Positions 17,563 to 27,779 of a stretch of 38,325 nucleotides of DNA are shown in pieces. The DNA comes from Clostridiales bacterium. Lineage in GTDB: Bacteria; Bacillota; Clostridia; Caldicoprobacterales; DTU083. The notes under the pieces are model-generated. The model ran no database searches and was not told the DNA's origin. It worked only from the letters and a program-made list of their open reading frames with translations. The position numbers were made by a program, and so were the translations under genes. The stretch's first letter is position 1. Every line of letters starts with the position of its first letter. The DNA lies in the NCBI GenBank assembly GCA_012512335.1, contig JAAZEK010000197.1, positions 1-38,325 on the forward strand, read 5' to 3'.

Positions 17563-18489
17563 ATGAGTTTTCAACATATACCTGTTTTGTTGCAGGAGAC
17601 TATAGAACATCTAAAACCGGCTCCCGGTAAAACCTATGTAGACGGCACCTTGGGTGGAGGAGGACATTCCTTAGAAATTTTGAAGGCGATATATCCTTCT
17701 GGACGCTTAATTGGCATTGACCGAGATACTGCTGCCATAGAAGCTGCGACAAATAAGCTGTCAGATTACTCCGATTCCTTTCGAGGTATTCATGGAAACT
17801 ACGTTGATATAAAGAGCTTACTATCTGATTTGAGTATATATGAAGTAGACGGAGTACTGTTAGATTTGGGTGTATCCTCTCATCAGCTAGATACTCCAGA
17901 TAGAGGTTTTTCCTACCACGAAGAAGCTCCTCTAGACATGCGTATGGACACAAGCCAGGACTTCAGTGCTAGTGATCTGGTTAATAGCTCCTCTCAGGAG
18001 GAACTAGCACAAATCATTTGGGAATACGGAGAAGAGCGATGGGGAAAGCGTATAGCTGAATTTATTGTTAAGAACCGTCCCATTGAAACCACTACGCAAC
18101 TAGTTGAGGTTATAAAAATGGCAGTGCCTTCTTCAGCTAGACGGGGAGGTCCCCATCCAGCAAGACGTACCTTTCAAGCTCTGAGAATTGCAGTAAATCA
18201 AGAACTCAGTCTGCTTGAAGAAGCCATACGCAATGCAGTAGAGGTTTTAAAACCGGGAGCTAGGCTTTGTGTCATTAGCTTTCATTCTTTAGAGGACAGA
18301 ATTGTAAAGAATACTTTTCGCAGCTTGAAAGACCCATGTATCTGTCCCCCTAATGCACCCATATGCATATGTGGTTTGACATCAGTAGTAGATATTATTA
18401 CTAGAAAACCTGTTATAGCAAGTGAAGAGGAATTAAATGTAAATATAAGGGCTAGAAGTGCAAAATTACGAGTATGCCAAAAACGATAA
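17563..18489 (+). CDS. rsmH: 16S rRNA (cytosine1402-N4)-methyltransferase RsmH
   Basis: HIPVLLQETIEHL, DGTLGGGGHS, LDLGVSSHQLD, SFHSLEDRIVK. Confidence 0.97.
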   Translation: MSFQHIPVLLQETIEHLKPAPGKTYVDGTLGGGGHSLEILKAIYPSGRLIGIDRDTAAIEAATNKLSDYSDSFRGIHGNYVDIKSLLSDLSIYEVDGVLLDLGVSSHQLDTPDRGFSYHEEAPLDMRMDTSQDFSASDLVNSSSQEELAQIIWEYGEERWGKRIAEFIVKNRPIETTTQLVEVIKMAVPSSARRGGPHPARRTFQALRIAVNQELSLLEEAIRNAVEVLKPGARLCVISFHSLEDRIVKNTFRSLKDPCICPPNAPICICGLTSVVDIITRKPVIASEEELNVNIRARSAKLRVCQKR

Positions 18490-18527
18490 TAACATCAATA
18501 CATAAACTGCTGGGAGGCTGAATAAAA

Positions 18528-18998
18528 ATGTTAGCAGAGAATTATGCATATTTAGAAGAAAGAGTTCCAGTAATGGAACAGGTGAGAAAAGAAGAGCCGA
18601 AACGGCAGGAAAAAACTCGGCAGCTTCCCGTTAGAAAGCATCATACACTAAGGAAGGTTCTGACCATTGGAATGGTCTTAGTATGTTTCGCTACAGCTTG
18701 TTTCACTATTTTCCGTTATGCTCAGATAACAGAAAACCATAGAGCGATTCTGGCCTTAGAGAAGACTCTAGAGGATGAGAACCTACGGAAGGAAAACTTG
18801 AAAGTAGAATTAGCTTATCATAAGGACTTAAATACAATTGAGTTTACCGCAACGGAAATGGGTATGAGGTATCCAGAAGAGGGCCAGGTGGAATATGTGC
18901 ATCTTCCTGAGGCGAACAGAGTCATGGAGCAAGCTAGTGCTTCATCCGCTCAGGATAAACCAAGCTTATGGAAGCGATTTTTGGGGAGATCCAACTAA
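18528..18998 (+). CDS. ftsL: FtsL-like septum protein
   Basis: Single TM small protein with short coiled-coil, positioned between rsmH and the PBP gene. Confidence 0.7.
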   Translation: MLAENYAYLEERVPVMEQVRKEEPKRQEKTRQLPVRKHHTLRKVLTIGMVLVCFATACFTIFRYAQITENHRAILALEKTLEDENLRKENLKVELAYHKDLNTIEFTATEMGMRYPEEGQVEYVHLPEANRVMEQASASSAQDKPSLWKRFLGRSN

Positions 18999-19034
18999 AG
19001 GCCGTTTCTCACATTTGGGAAGGGGGTATTGCTG

Positions 19035-21182
19035 ATGTCTGCACCAGCAGTAACAAATAGAAAAAGACTTCTGGCGCTACTATTGGCTGTTTTTCTGCTA
19101 TTATTTGCTTTAATAATAAGAAGTGGATATATTCAATTGGTATGGGGACAGGAACTTCAAGTTAAGGCACTAGATCAGTGGACACGATCTCTGGATGTAT
19201 ATCCAAAAAGAGGGATAATATATGATCGTAATAAGGAAATATTGTCACAAAGTGCTACTGCCGACAGTATAGCAGTACGACCTAGACAGTTGGCGGATCC
19301 AAAGACTACAGCTATCAAGCTTGCTGAAATTTTGGATATAGATGAAGATGGGCTTTATGAAAAGATATCGGATAAAACCAAGTCGGAGATTTGGATTAAG
19401 CGTCAATTGACTCGAGAGGAATCTGTCGCAATTCGGAGCTTGAATATTAAGGGTATCTATTTTACCGAGGAGCCAAAACGCTACTATCCAAATGGGAATC
19501 TTGCTTCTCATATTCTGGGCTTCACAATGAAATATGCTGAACCTGCAGAGGGAATTGTTGGCCAAGAAGGAATAGAATTATACTACGATAAATATTTGAA
19601 GGGCTTACCAGGTAGGCTTATAATGGAAACCGATGCCCAAGGGAAGGAAACTCCTACAAATGTAGAGAGGATGGTTCCTCCTATTGATGGCTGGAATGTT
19701 ATTCTTACCATTGATCAAGTCATTCAGCATTTTGCAGAGAAGGCAGTTTCCGATGCTATGGAGCAATATCAGGCGGAAAAGGTATATTGCATTGTTATGG
19801 ACCCCAAAACTGGTGATGTTCTTGCTATGGCTAATCGTCCAGATTTCGATCCCAATGAACCGCCTCGGGAGTTAGGCTATGAGGGCATGGAAGCCTTTAT
19901 AAAAAATATAGCTGTTAAAGACAATATGGACCCAGGATCTACCTTTAAGATTATCACCACTGCAGCTGCTCTAGAATCAGGTGTAGCTAGTGTGAATTCT
20001 ACATACAACGATCCTGGCTATAGAATAGTAGATGGGCAACGGATTAAGTGTTGGAAACATGGAGGCCATGGTCATCAGACCCTTCACGAGGCGGTACAGA
20101 ATTCTTGCAATCCTGTATTTATGGATATGGCATTAGGTATGGGAGCATCGGAATTCTATGATTATTTAGAAAAATTTGGCTTTGGTTCTAGAACCGGAAT
20201 TGATATAAATGGGGAAGAAAGAGGCGTAATGATTAGCGAAGCCTCTGTAAAAAATGTAGACTTAGCTCGCATAGGTTTTGGCCAGTCAATAGCTGTTACC
20301 CCAATTCAATTGATTAGTGCAACTGCTGCTGTAATAAACGGTGGTAATTATATGGAACCTAGACTGGTAAAGGCCATGGAGTTCGATGATGGTAATGAAT
20401 ATATATATGAGGAGAATAAACCAGTAACTCTTAGAAGGGTTATTTCTGAAAGCACATCTAGCGCAATGCGTGATATACTAGAGAGTGTTGTAAGTGAAGG
20501 CAGTGGAAAAAATGCTCGTATTGCAGGGTATAAGGTTGGCGGAAAAACAGGAACTGCTCAGAAATATAGCGAAACTGGTGGTATAAAGCAAGGTGCTGTA
20601 ATAGCCTCTTTTATTGGATTTGCTCCAGCAGATGATCCTCAATTATTGGTATTATTTATGGTAGACGAGCCAAAGGTTGCTGTGGATTTTGGAAGTGTAG
20701 TAGCTGCTCCTTATGTAAAAATGATATTGGAAGACTCTTTAAACTATATGGGAGTTGAACCAGTTTTTGATGGAAATTCTCAGGAAGAAACAAGGATGGT
20801 CACCGTACCTGATGTTACTGGAAAAGCATTGACAGATGCTGTTAAAGAGCTTCGGGATGCAGGGCTAGATTATCTTGCAGAACAGACCGGGACTGAGGTA
20901 GCAAAGCAGATGCCCTTAGAAGGTGCAAAAGTTATGGTTGGAACTACAGTTCTTCTTTATACTGGAAGCGGAGATTCGGAACCAGGCTCGGAGGATGACC
21001 AGCAAGTAGAAGTTCCTGATGTTACAAATAAATCTATTAGGGAAGTTAACAATATCTTGGCTTCTGAAGGACTTAGGTTAAAAACAGAGGGATCAGGCTT
21101 GGCTGTCAGCCAGAAACCTGAAGCTGGAACTTTGGTCGAACCAGATACTCTAATTACCGTAACTTTTGAAGCTCCTGAGTGA
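19035..21182 (+). CDS. spoVD: Class B penicillin-binding protein (SpoVD/FtsI type) with PASTA domains
   Basis: GSTFK and KTGTAQ transpeptidase motifs, RGIIYDRN, two C-terminal PASTA repeats (VPDVTGKALTDAV; VPDVTNKSIREV). Confidence 0.93.
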   Translation: MSAPAVTNRKRLLALLLAVFLLLFALIIRSGYIQLVWGQELQVKALDQWTRSLDVYPKRGIIYDRNKEILSQSATADSIAVRPRQLADPKTTAIKLAEILDIDEDGLYEKISDKTKSEIWIKRQLTREESVAIRSLNIKGIYFTEEPKRYYPNGNLASHILGFTMKYAEPAEGIVGQEGIELYYDKYLKGLPGRLIMETDAQGKETPTNVERMVPPIDGWNVILTIDQVIQHFAEKAVSDAMEQYQAEKVYCIVMDPKTGDVLAMANRPDFDPNEPPRELGYEGMEAFIKNIAVKDNMDPGSTFKIITTAAALESGVASVNSTYNDPGYRIVDGQRIKCWKHGGHGHQTLHEAVQNSCNPVFMDMALGMGASEFYDYLEKFGFGSRTGIDINGEERGVMISEASVKNVDLARIGFGQSIAVTPIQLISATAAVINGGNYMEPRLVKAMEFDDGNEYIYEENKPVTLRRVISESTSSAMRDILESVVSEGSGKNARIAGYKVGGKTGTAQKYSETGGIKQGAVIASFIGFAPADDPQLLVLFMVDEPKVAVDFGSVVAAPYVKMILEDSLNYMGVEPVFDGNSQEETRMVTVPDVTGKALTDAVKELRDAGLDYLAEQTGTEVAKQMPLEGAKVMVGTTVLLYTGSGDSEPGSEDDQQVEVPDVTNKSIREVNNILASEGLRLKTEGSGLAVSQKPEAGTLVEPDTLITVTFEAPE

Positions 21183-21325
21183 GCTTGAAGTGGTAGAATG
21201 AGGATAAGGACATGTGAAACCCTCATGGATGAGAGCTTAAAAAAGGTATGGTTTACTGATGTTATGTATATACTTACAAGTGAGATAAACAGCCTGCTGA
21301 GGCTGGTATTCGGGAGGAATTGGGA

Positions 21326-22777
21326 ATGAAACTCAGAGACTTGTTGAAAGGAATTGAAGTTCTACGCACTGAAGGGTCTTTAGACATCCCTATCAGTGGA
21401 ATTCATTATGACTCAAGACAGGTGACCCCTGGGTCCTTGTTTTTTTGTATAGAAGGGTATAATGTAGATGGTCACAATTATGCTGCCATGGCAGTAGATA
21501 AAGGTGCTGTGGCTGTTTTACTTAGAAAGGACATTCAATTACCTAAGGGGATTAGCAAAATATTTGTGTCGGAAACCCGCAAGTGCATGGGGCTTCTTTC
21601 ATCTAATTTCTATGATAATCCAACAGAGAATTTGATGTTATTTGGAGTAACAGGGACTAATGGAAAAACTACTACTACCTATATGATTAGATCCATTTTG
21701 GAACAAGCTGGAAAGAAGACGGGGCTCATAGGTACTATAACCAATTTAATTGGCGATCAGATGATAGCTACAGAGCATACTACACCAGAGTCTCCTGATT
21801 TACAGAGATTGTTTCACCAGATGGTTGAAGAAAATGTAGACTCGGTTGCTATGGAGGTTTCCTCTCATTCACTGGAATTAAGTCGAGTAGCAGGCTGTAC
21901 ATTTCAAATTGGTATTTTTACAAACTTAACTCAAGATCATTTGGATTTTCATGGAACTTTGGATAAGTATAGAGAAGCCAAGGCCAAGTTGTTTAAGTTA
22001 TGTAAATTAGCTATAATTAATGTGGATGATGAAAGTGGACGTATTATCCTGGAAGGTTTAGAGAGTCCGTCTTTTACCTATGGAATTTACAAACCAGCGG
22101 ATATTTTTGCTCGAGATATTGAGATTATGGCTGATGGGGTATCATTTAACCTGCATATTCTTGGAGTCAAGATTAGCATTAATCTTAAAACACCAGGAAT
22201 TTTCAGTGTATATAATGCACTTGCAGCAGCTTCTGCCTGCTATGCTGCAGGGATCTCATTAAAAGACATCCAGTTGGGCTTGGAATCTATACAGGGTGTT
22301 AGTGGGCGTTTTGAATTATTGGATACTAATACAGACTATTCTGTGATTATTGATTATGCACATACTCCTGATGGCTTGAAGAATATACTGACAACCGCCA
22401 GGGATTTAAGCGATGGTAGGATAGTTACCTTGTTCGGCTGTGGCGGAGATCGGGATGTTGCCAAGCGTCCATTGATGGGTGAGGTATGTGGAGAATATTC
22501 TGATTTTTGTATAGTCACTTCAGACAATCCCCGTAATGAAGAAGCTATGGATATTATAAATGACATTTTACCTGGATTGAATAAGACTAAATGCCCATAT
22601 GAGCTTATAGTTGATCGTAGGGAAGCAATAAAATATGCTCTGGACAATGCATTAGCTGGAGATGTGATTATTCTTGCCGGAAAAGGTCATGAAACCTATC
22701 AATTAGTAAAAGGGCAAACCATTCCCTTCGATGAAAAGCAAATTGTTGCTCAGATATTGGGAAGGGAGAAGGTTTGA
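21326..22777 (+). CDS. murE: UDP-MurNAc-tripeptide synthetase MurE
   Basis: VTGTNGKTTTTYM, DYAHTPDGL, TSDNPRNE. Confidence 0.96.
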   Translation: MKLRDLLKGIEVLRTEGSLDIPISGIHYDSRQVTPGSLFFCIEGYNVDGHNYAAMAVDKGAVAVLLRKDIQLPKGISKIFVSETRKCMGLLSSNFYDNPTENLMLFGVTGTNGKTTTTYMIRSILEQAGKKTGLIGTITNLIGDQMIATEHTTPESPDLQRLFHQMVEENVDSVAMEVSSHSLELSRVAGCTFQIGIFTNLTQDHLDFHGTLDKYREAKAKLFKLCKLAIINVDDESGRIILEGLESPSFTYGIYKPADIFARDIEIMADGVSFNLHILGVKISINLKTPGIFSVYNALAAASACYAAGISLKDIQLGLESIQGVSGRFELLDTNTDYSVIIDYAHTPDGLKNILTTARDLSDGRIVTLFGCGGDRDVAKRPLMGEVCGEYSDFCIVTSDNPRNEEAMDIINDILPGLNKTKCPYELIVDRREAIKYALDNALAGDVIILAGKGHETYQLVKGQTIPFDEKQIVAQILGREKV

Positions 22778-24189
22778 TGAAACCACTATCCATAAAAGAG
22801 GTGACAAATGCTGTTGGAGGCCGAGTCGCGAGTAAAGGTTCTGCCAAAGTGATTACGGGTGTATCTACTGATAGCAGGACAATCCAAGCAGGCGACCTCT
22901 TTATTCCTCTAGTAGGTGAAAACTTTGATGGTCATGATTATATAATGCAAGCAGCTGAAAAAGGTGCTGTCGCTATTTTGACACATAATCTTAACAGAAC
23001 TTTGCCCCAAGGAGTACATACAATAGTTACTGGGAACACACTAAAAGCTCTACAGGATTTGGCTGCATGGTATTTAAGAAGTCTGCCAATTCCCATCATT
23101 GCTGTAACTGGCAGTACTGGGAAGACCACTACTAAGGACCTTATAAGCCTTGTTCTTTCAAAGAGGTATAAAGTACTGAAGACCCAGGGGAATTTCAATA
23201 ATGAAATTGGCTTGCCTATGACTCTTTTCCAATTGGAAGCTCATCATGAGATTGGGGTATTGGAAATGGGTATGAGTGGTTTTGGTGAGATTAGTCGTCT
23301 AGCGGCTATTGCACCACCTAAGGCTGTGGTCTTTACTAATATAGGAGTATCACACATTGAGAATTTGGGTAGCCGTGATAACATATGGAAGGCAAAATCG
23401 GAAGTGTTAGAACAACTTCAAAGTGACTGTACTGTCCTTTTAAATGTAGATAACGATATTCTTCATCGTGAAGGAAAGGCTATGATTGACAATTCGACTC
23501 CTTATAAGCTGCTACGCTATGGAACGGAAAATGAGGCGGATTATCGAGCAGAAAACATTCAATTACTAGGTGAAGCAGGTATTAAATATGATTTAGTAGC
23601 CGAGGGGGAAATTTGGCCTATTTACCTTAAGGTGCCCGGACGACACAATGTACTTAACAGTCTTGCAGCCATAGCGACAGGCAGAGCTTTTGGGGTGGAA
23701 ATGGCTGATATTCAAGAAGCTCTTCCATCTTATATAGGTGGCAACATGCGTTTGGATATTTTTTCTGTTCCAGGTTTTGATGATGTTAAGATTATAGACG
23801 ATGCTTACAATGCCAGTCCAGATTCTGTTCAGGCAGCGCTGAAAATATTGGAGGACATGAAAGGTTCTCGTAAAATTGCTATCCTTGGCGACATGCTGGA
23901 GCTGGGTGAATATACAAATGAAGCCCATCAACTGATAGGGAAATCTGTTGCAGAATGCGGGGTAAATGTTTTAATTACTGTAGGAAAAGCAGGTATCTGG
24001 ACTACAGAGGCTGCGATTAAGTCAGGAATGGATGACAAAGCTCTTTTTCATAAAACCAGCAATGGGGAAATCATCAATTGGTTAGAAGAAAATCTACAAC
24101 AAGGAGATCGTGTGCTAGTGAAAGGTTCTAGAGGATTAAAAATGGAAGAGATTGTATCACATCTAAGACAGGGGAGGGACTTGAGTTGA
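22777..24189 (+). CDS. murF: UDP-MurNAc-tripeptide D-Ala-D-Ala ligase MurF
   Basis: VTGSTGKTTTKDL, GNFNNEIGLP, DDAYNASPDSV. Confidence 0.97.
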   Translation: MKPLSIKEVTNAVGGRVASKGSAKVITGVSTDSRTIQAGDLFIPLVGENFDGHDYIMQAAEKGAVAILTHNLNRTLPQGVHTIVTGNTLKALQDLAAWYLRSLPIPIIAVTGSTGKTTTKDLISLVLSKRYKVLKTQGNFNNEIGLPMTLFQLEAHHEIGVLEMGMSGFGEISRLAAIAPPKAVVFTNIGVSHIENLGSRDNIWKAKSEVLEQLQSDCTVLLNVDNDILHREGKAMIDNSTPYKLLRYGTENEADYRAENIQLLGEAGIKYDLVAEGEIWPIYLKVPGRHNVLNSLAAIATGRAFGVEMADIQEALPSYIGGNMRLDIFSVPGFDDVKIIDDAYNASPDSVQAALKILEDMKGSRKIAILGDMLELGEYTNEAHQLIGKSVAECGVNVLITVGKAGIWTTEAAIKSGMDDKALFHKTSNGEIINWLEENLQQGDRVLVKGSRGLKMEEIVSHLRQGRDLS

Positions 24190-25181
24190 GATCTTACGCA
24201 TTCATAGTTATTATATCCTTTTTGGCTACCCTGTTACTGGGAATTATACTTATACCTTGGCTTAAGAAGTTGAAATTCGGACAGCAAGTTAGGGATGATG
24301 GCCCAAAAACTCATCTTAAAAAAACCGGGACACCTACTATGGGGGGAATTATTTTTATTTTTCCTTTAATATTGGTTAGTTTGCTTGAAACCAGGGGAAG
24401 CGGAGAATTTGTAATAGTCGCCGTACTTTCAACCCTAGGTTTTGCACTAATTGGTTTTTTGGATGATTATATCAAAGTTGTAAAAAAGCGTTCATTGGGA
24501 TTGCGAGCCTACCAAAAGATAATAAGTCAGCTGGTTATAGCTGTGGTTTTAGCTTTTTATGCTTATTTAAATCCCTATATTGGAAGCAGTGTAATAGTTC
24601 CTTTTATAGGTGCAGAATGGGACCTGGGGGTTTTCTATATTCCCATTGCCACTTTTATTATTATAGGCACCGTTAACAGCGTCAATCTTACAGATGGCTT
24701 GGATGGACTTTGCTCTGGAGTCACTCTTGTAATTACTGCGACTCTTAGCATTATTCTTACCTTTTCAGCTAAGCTTGCCAATGAGGAAAGTCTTGGTTGG
24801 CTAGCGGAAAATTATCAGGATTTGATTGTATTTTCTGCCGCATTGACAGGTGCACTACTGGGCTTCTTGCGTTATAACGCCCATCCTGCACAAGTGTTCA
24901 TGGGAGATACAGGTTCTCTAGGCTTAGGTGGTGCAATTTCTGCCCTATCCATACTCCTTCGAATACCCCTGTGGATCCCTATATTTGGCGGAATCTATTT
25001 GGCGGAGGCAGTTTCTGTAATTCTGCAGGTGGGATCCTTTAAACTACGGGGTAAGAGGATATTTAAAATGGCGCCTATACATCATCATTTTGAATTGAAA
25101 GGCATGCCTGAGACTAGGGTAGTTTCAATGTTTATGATTGCTACTGTCTTTCTGTGTCTGATTACACTTTTAAGCATCTAG
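24186..25181 (+). CDS. mraY: Phospho-MurNAc-pentapeptide transferase MraY
   Basis: TMGGIIFI, GFLDDYIKV, NLTDGLDGL, MGDTGSLGLGG, APIHHHFE; TTG start, overlaps murF stop. Confidence 0.97.
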   Translation: MRSYAFIVIISFLATLLLGIILIPWLKKLKFGQQVRDDGPKTHLKKTGTPTMGGIIFIFPLILVSLLETRGSGEFVIVAVLSTLGFALIGFLDDYIKVVKKRSLGLRAYQKIISQLVIAVVLAFYAYLNPYIGSSVIVPFIGAEWDLGVFYIPIATFIIIGTVNSVNLTDGLDGLCSGVTLVITATLSIILTFSAKLANEESLGWLAENYQDLIVFSAALTGALLGFLRYNAHPAQVFMGDTGSLGLGGAISALSILLRIPLWIPIFGGIYLAEAVSVILQVGSFKLRGKRIFKMAPIHHHFELKGMPETRVVSMFMIATVFLCLITLLSI

Positions 25182-25193
25182 GAGGATTTGGGG

Positions 25194-26555
25194 ATGGAGA
25201 TTAAAGATAAAACCGTGTTGGTAGCAGGTATGGCGCGCAGTGGTTTATCCGCTGCTAAATTGCTGTACAGGCTTGGAGCGCGAGTCATCGTTTACGATAA
25301 AAAAAAACATGATGAAGTTAGCGACCTAGTAGAAGAATTAGAGAGTGCTATTCATTGCGAATTTTGTTTGGGTGAAGAACCGGACAAGCTATTGGGGCAG
25401 ATAGACCTTATTGTATTGAGCCCTGGTATACCAACTGATGTTCCTTTCCTTGTCAAAGCAAAGTCCATAGGAATAAAAGTTATAAGTGAGGTTGAATTGG
25501 CGTATCAATATTGTAAGGCACCGATTTTAGCTATCACAGGGACAAACGGAAAAACTACTACCACAACTTTACTAGGTGAAATTATAAAAGCGTCAGGGAT
25601 AACTACCCATGTAGTAGGTAATATTGGAGTTCCTTTTACAGCTAAGGTAGAGGAGATTAAATCCTCTGATATAGCTGTGGTAGAAATAAGTAGCTTTCAG
25701 CTACAGACTGTTGAGGAATTTCGTCCTTGGATTTCTCTTATGCTAAACCTTACTCCAGATCATTTGGACCGCCACAAAACCATGGAGGATTATTTAGCTA
25801 CTAAAGCACGTATATTTGAAAATCAGATCGAGGGAGACTTCCTCATACTTAATGGTGAAGATCCTTTGGTAAAAGAATTGAAGCCTGATAATGGGAGCAA
25901 AGTTTTTTTCTTTAGTTCCTTACGAACCTTGGAGGAAGGCGCTTGGGTAGAAAATGGTCAAATAATGATTAATATAGGCAAAGGAGCTTTGACTATATGT
26001 CCAGTAGAGCGAGTAGCTATTCCAGGATCGCATAATCTGGAAAATGCATTAGCCGCTGCCTTAGCAGCTGCACTTGCTGGTGTAGAGTCGAAGCTTATAG
26101 CAAAGGTACTAAAGGAGTTTCCTGGAGTTGAGCATAGAATTGAGAAGGTTGATACTATAGACGGTGTTGTCTACTACAATGATTCCAAGGGAACTAATCC
26201 AGAGTCCTCAATTAAAGCTATTGAGGCTATGAAGGGATCTATAGTACTAATTGCAGGTGGATTTGACAAGAAGGCCAGTTATGCAAATTTAATAGATGCT
26301 TTTGGTGGGAAGGTTAAAGAACTGGTTTTGCTAGGGGAAACTGCAGAGACCATTGCAGCGGCTGCTAAAGAAAAGGGCTTTAACAATATTCATATGACAA
26401 AAACTATAGAAGAAGCTGTGGAGAAATCCTGCGCACTCTCCTACCCAGGATGGAATGTATTATTGTCTCCAGCATGTGCTAGCTGGGATATGTTTAAGGA
26501 TTTTGAGGAGAGAGGTCGAGTATTCAAGGAGGCAGTCAAGGCATTGAGGAGGTAG
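25194..26555 (+). CDS. murD: UDP-MurNAc-L-alanine:D-glutamate ligase MurD
   Basis: ITGTNGKTTTTTLLGE, LNLTPDHLDRH, NDSKGTNPESS, SPACASWDMF. Confidence 0.97.
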   Translation: MEIKDKTVLVAGMARSGLSAAKLLYRLGARVIVYDKKKHDEVSDLVEELESAIHCEFCLGEEPDKLLGQIDLIVLSPGIPTDVPFLVKAKSIGIKVISEVELAYQYCKAPILAITGTNGKTTTTTLLGEIIKASGITTHVVGNIGVPFTAKVEEIKSSDIAVVEISSFQLQTVEEFRPWISLMLNLTPDHLDRHKTMEDYLATKARIFENQIEGDFLILNGEDPLVKELKPDNGSKVFFFSSLRTLEEGAWVENGQIMINIGKGALTICPVERVAIPGSHNLENALAAALAAALAGVESKLIAKVLKEFPGVEHRIEKVDTIDGVVYYNDSKGTNPESSIKAIEAMKGSIVLIAGGFDKKASYANLIDAFGGKVKELVLLGETAETIAAAAKEKGFNNIHMTKTIEEAVEKSCALSYPGWNVLLSPACASWDMFKDFEERGRVFKEAVKALRR

Positions 26556-26561
26556 GGGGAA

Positions 26562-27656
26562 ATGGCCAAGAAAAGACCAATTGATTTTCCAACTTTATTA
26601 ACTACTATCATACTGGTCGCCATCGGTATAGTTATGGTATTTAGCGCTAGCTACTATAGCGCTGCCGAAGCCTGGGGTGATGGCTTGTTTTTTTTCAAAA
26701 GACAATGTCTCTGGGCGGTGCTTGGGTTTACTGGTATGTTTGTTGCATCTCGGATTGACTATTCCAAGCTTCAGAGATATTCCAGATTGTTTATATTAAT
26801 TAGTATTGTATTGCTAATATTAGTTTTATTAATAGGAGAACCGCGAAATAATGCGAAAAGATGGTTAGGTATCGGTAACTTGAGCATTCAGCCTGCTGAG
26901 ATAGCAAAGTTTGCCATGATGTTCTTCATATCTGATACAATTGCTAGAGATAGAAACAAAATAAAGAAGTTTTTTACGGGGCTACTTCCAATTTTAATGG
27001 TGTCTGGTTTCGTGTTCTTATTAATACTTATGCAACCAAATTTAAGTACAGCAGGCAGTATTTTGATACTAAGCCTAGTAATGCTTTTTGTAGGAGGGGC
27101 AAAGCTATGGCATTTTGGTGGACTTATAGGTGCAGGAGCTGTAGCTGCGGTGGCATTAACTATATCAGCACCATACCGATTTAAACGGTTTACAGCCTTT
27201 ATGGACCCTTGGGAAAACCCATTAGCGGATGGCTGGCAATTGATACAATCCTTATATTCCCTTGGCTCTGGAGGGCTTTTTGGTTTAGGACTAGCTCAAA
27301 GTCGACAGAAGTATTTCTATCTACCCTATCCGGAAACAGACTTTATATTTGCAATTGTAGGAGAGGAACTGGGCTTTATAGGAGTTATCCTATTAATTTC
27401 TCTCTTTATGATATTGATTTGGAGGGGGATACGTATTGCTCTCACCGCACCAGATTTGTTTGGTTGCCTTCTTGCTACGGGGATTATCTCTATGATAGCT
27501 ATTCAAGTGGTTATAAATATTGCAGTTGTCACAGTATCTATGCCAACAACTGGAGTTCCTTTACCCTTTATAAGCTATGGAGGTTCTTCTATAGCTATGT
27601 TTTTGACAAGTATTGGCGTGCTTTTGAATATCTCAAAGCAATGCAAAGTAGCGTGA
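26562..27656 (+). CDS. ftsW: FtsW/SpoVE SEDS glycosyltransferase
   Basis: 364 aa polytopic; QPAEIAKF, QPNLSTAGSI, PYPETDFIFAIVGEELGF, PLPFISYGGSS. Confidence 0.95.
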   Translation: MAKKRPIDFPTLLTTIILVAIGIVMVFSASYYSAAEAWGDGLFFFKRQCLWAVLGFTGMFVASRIDYSKLQRYSRLFILISIVLLILVLLIGEPRNNAKRWLGIGNLSIQPAEIAKFAMMFFISDTIARDRNKIKKFFTGLLPILMVSGFVFLLILMQPNLSTAGSILILSLVMLFVGGAKLWHFGGLIGAGAVAAVALTISAPYRFKRFTAFMDPWENPLADGWQLIQSLYSLGSGGLFGLGLAQSRQKYFYLPYPETDFIFAIVGEELGFIGVILLISLFMILIWRGIRIALTAPDLFGCLLATGIISMIAIQVVINIAVVTVSMPTTGVPLPFISYGGSSIAMFLTSIGVLLNISKQCKVA

Positions 27657-27779
27657 TAGATTTTTCGTCATGATCTTGTAATGTAACACCTGAATTTCAT
27701 TCGCATAGTATGTTATTGAATCGGAATTGCATGCCCATTTCCACATACTATTTAAAGTCGAAGAAAGAGGTGTGACTGT

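Noticed and set aside
27209-27673. 154-aa alternate-frame ORF within ftsW
   Set aside because: Overlaps the FtsW SEDS motifs; Tyr/Cys/Ser-rich frame-shift composition.
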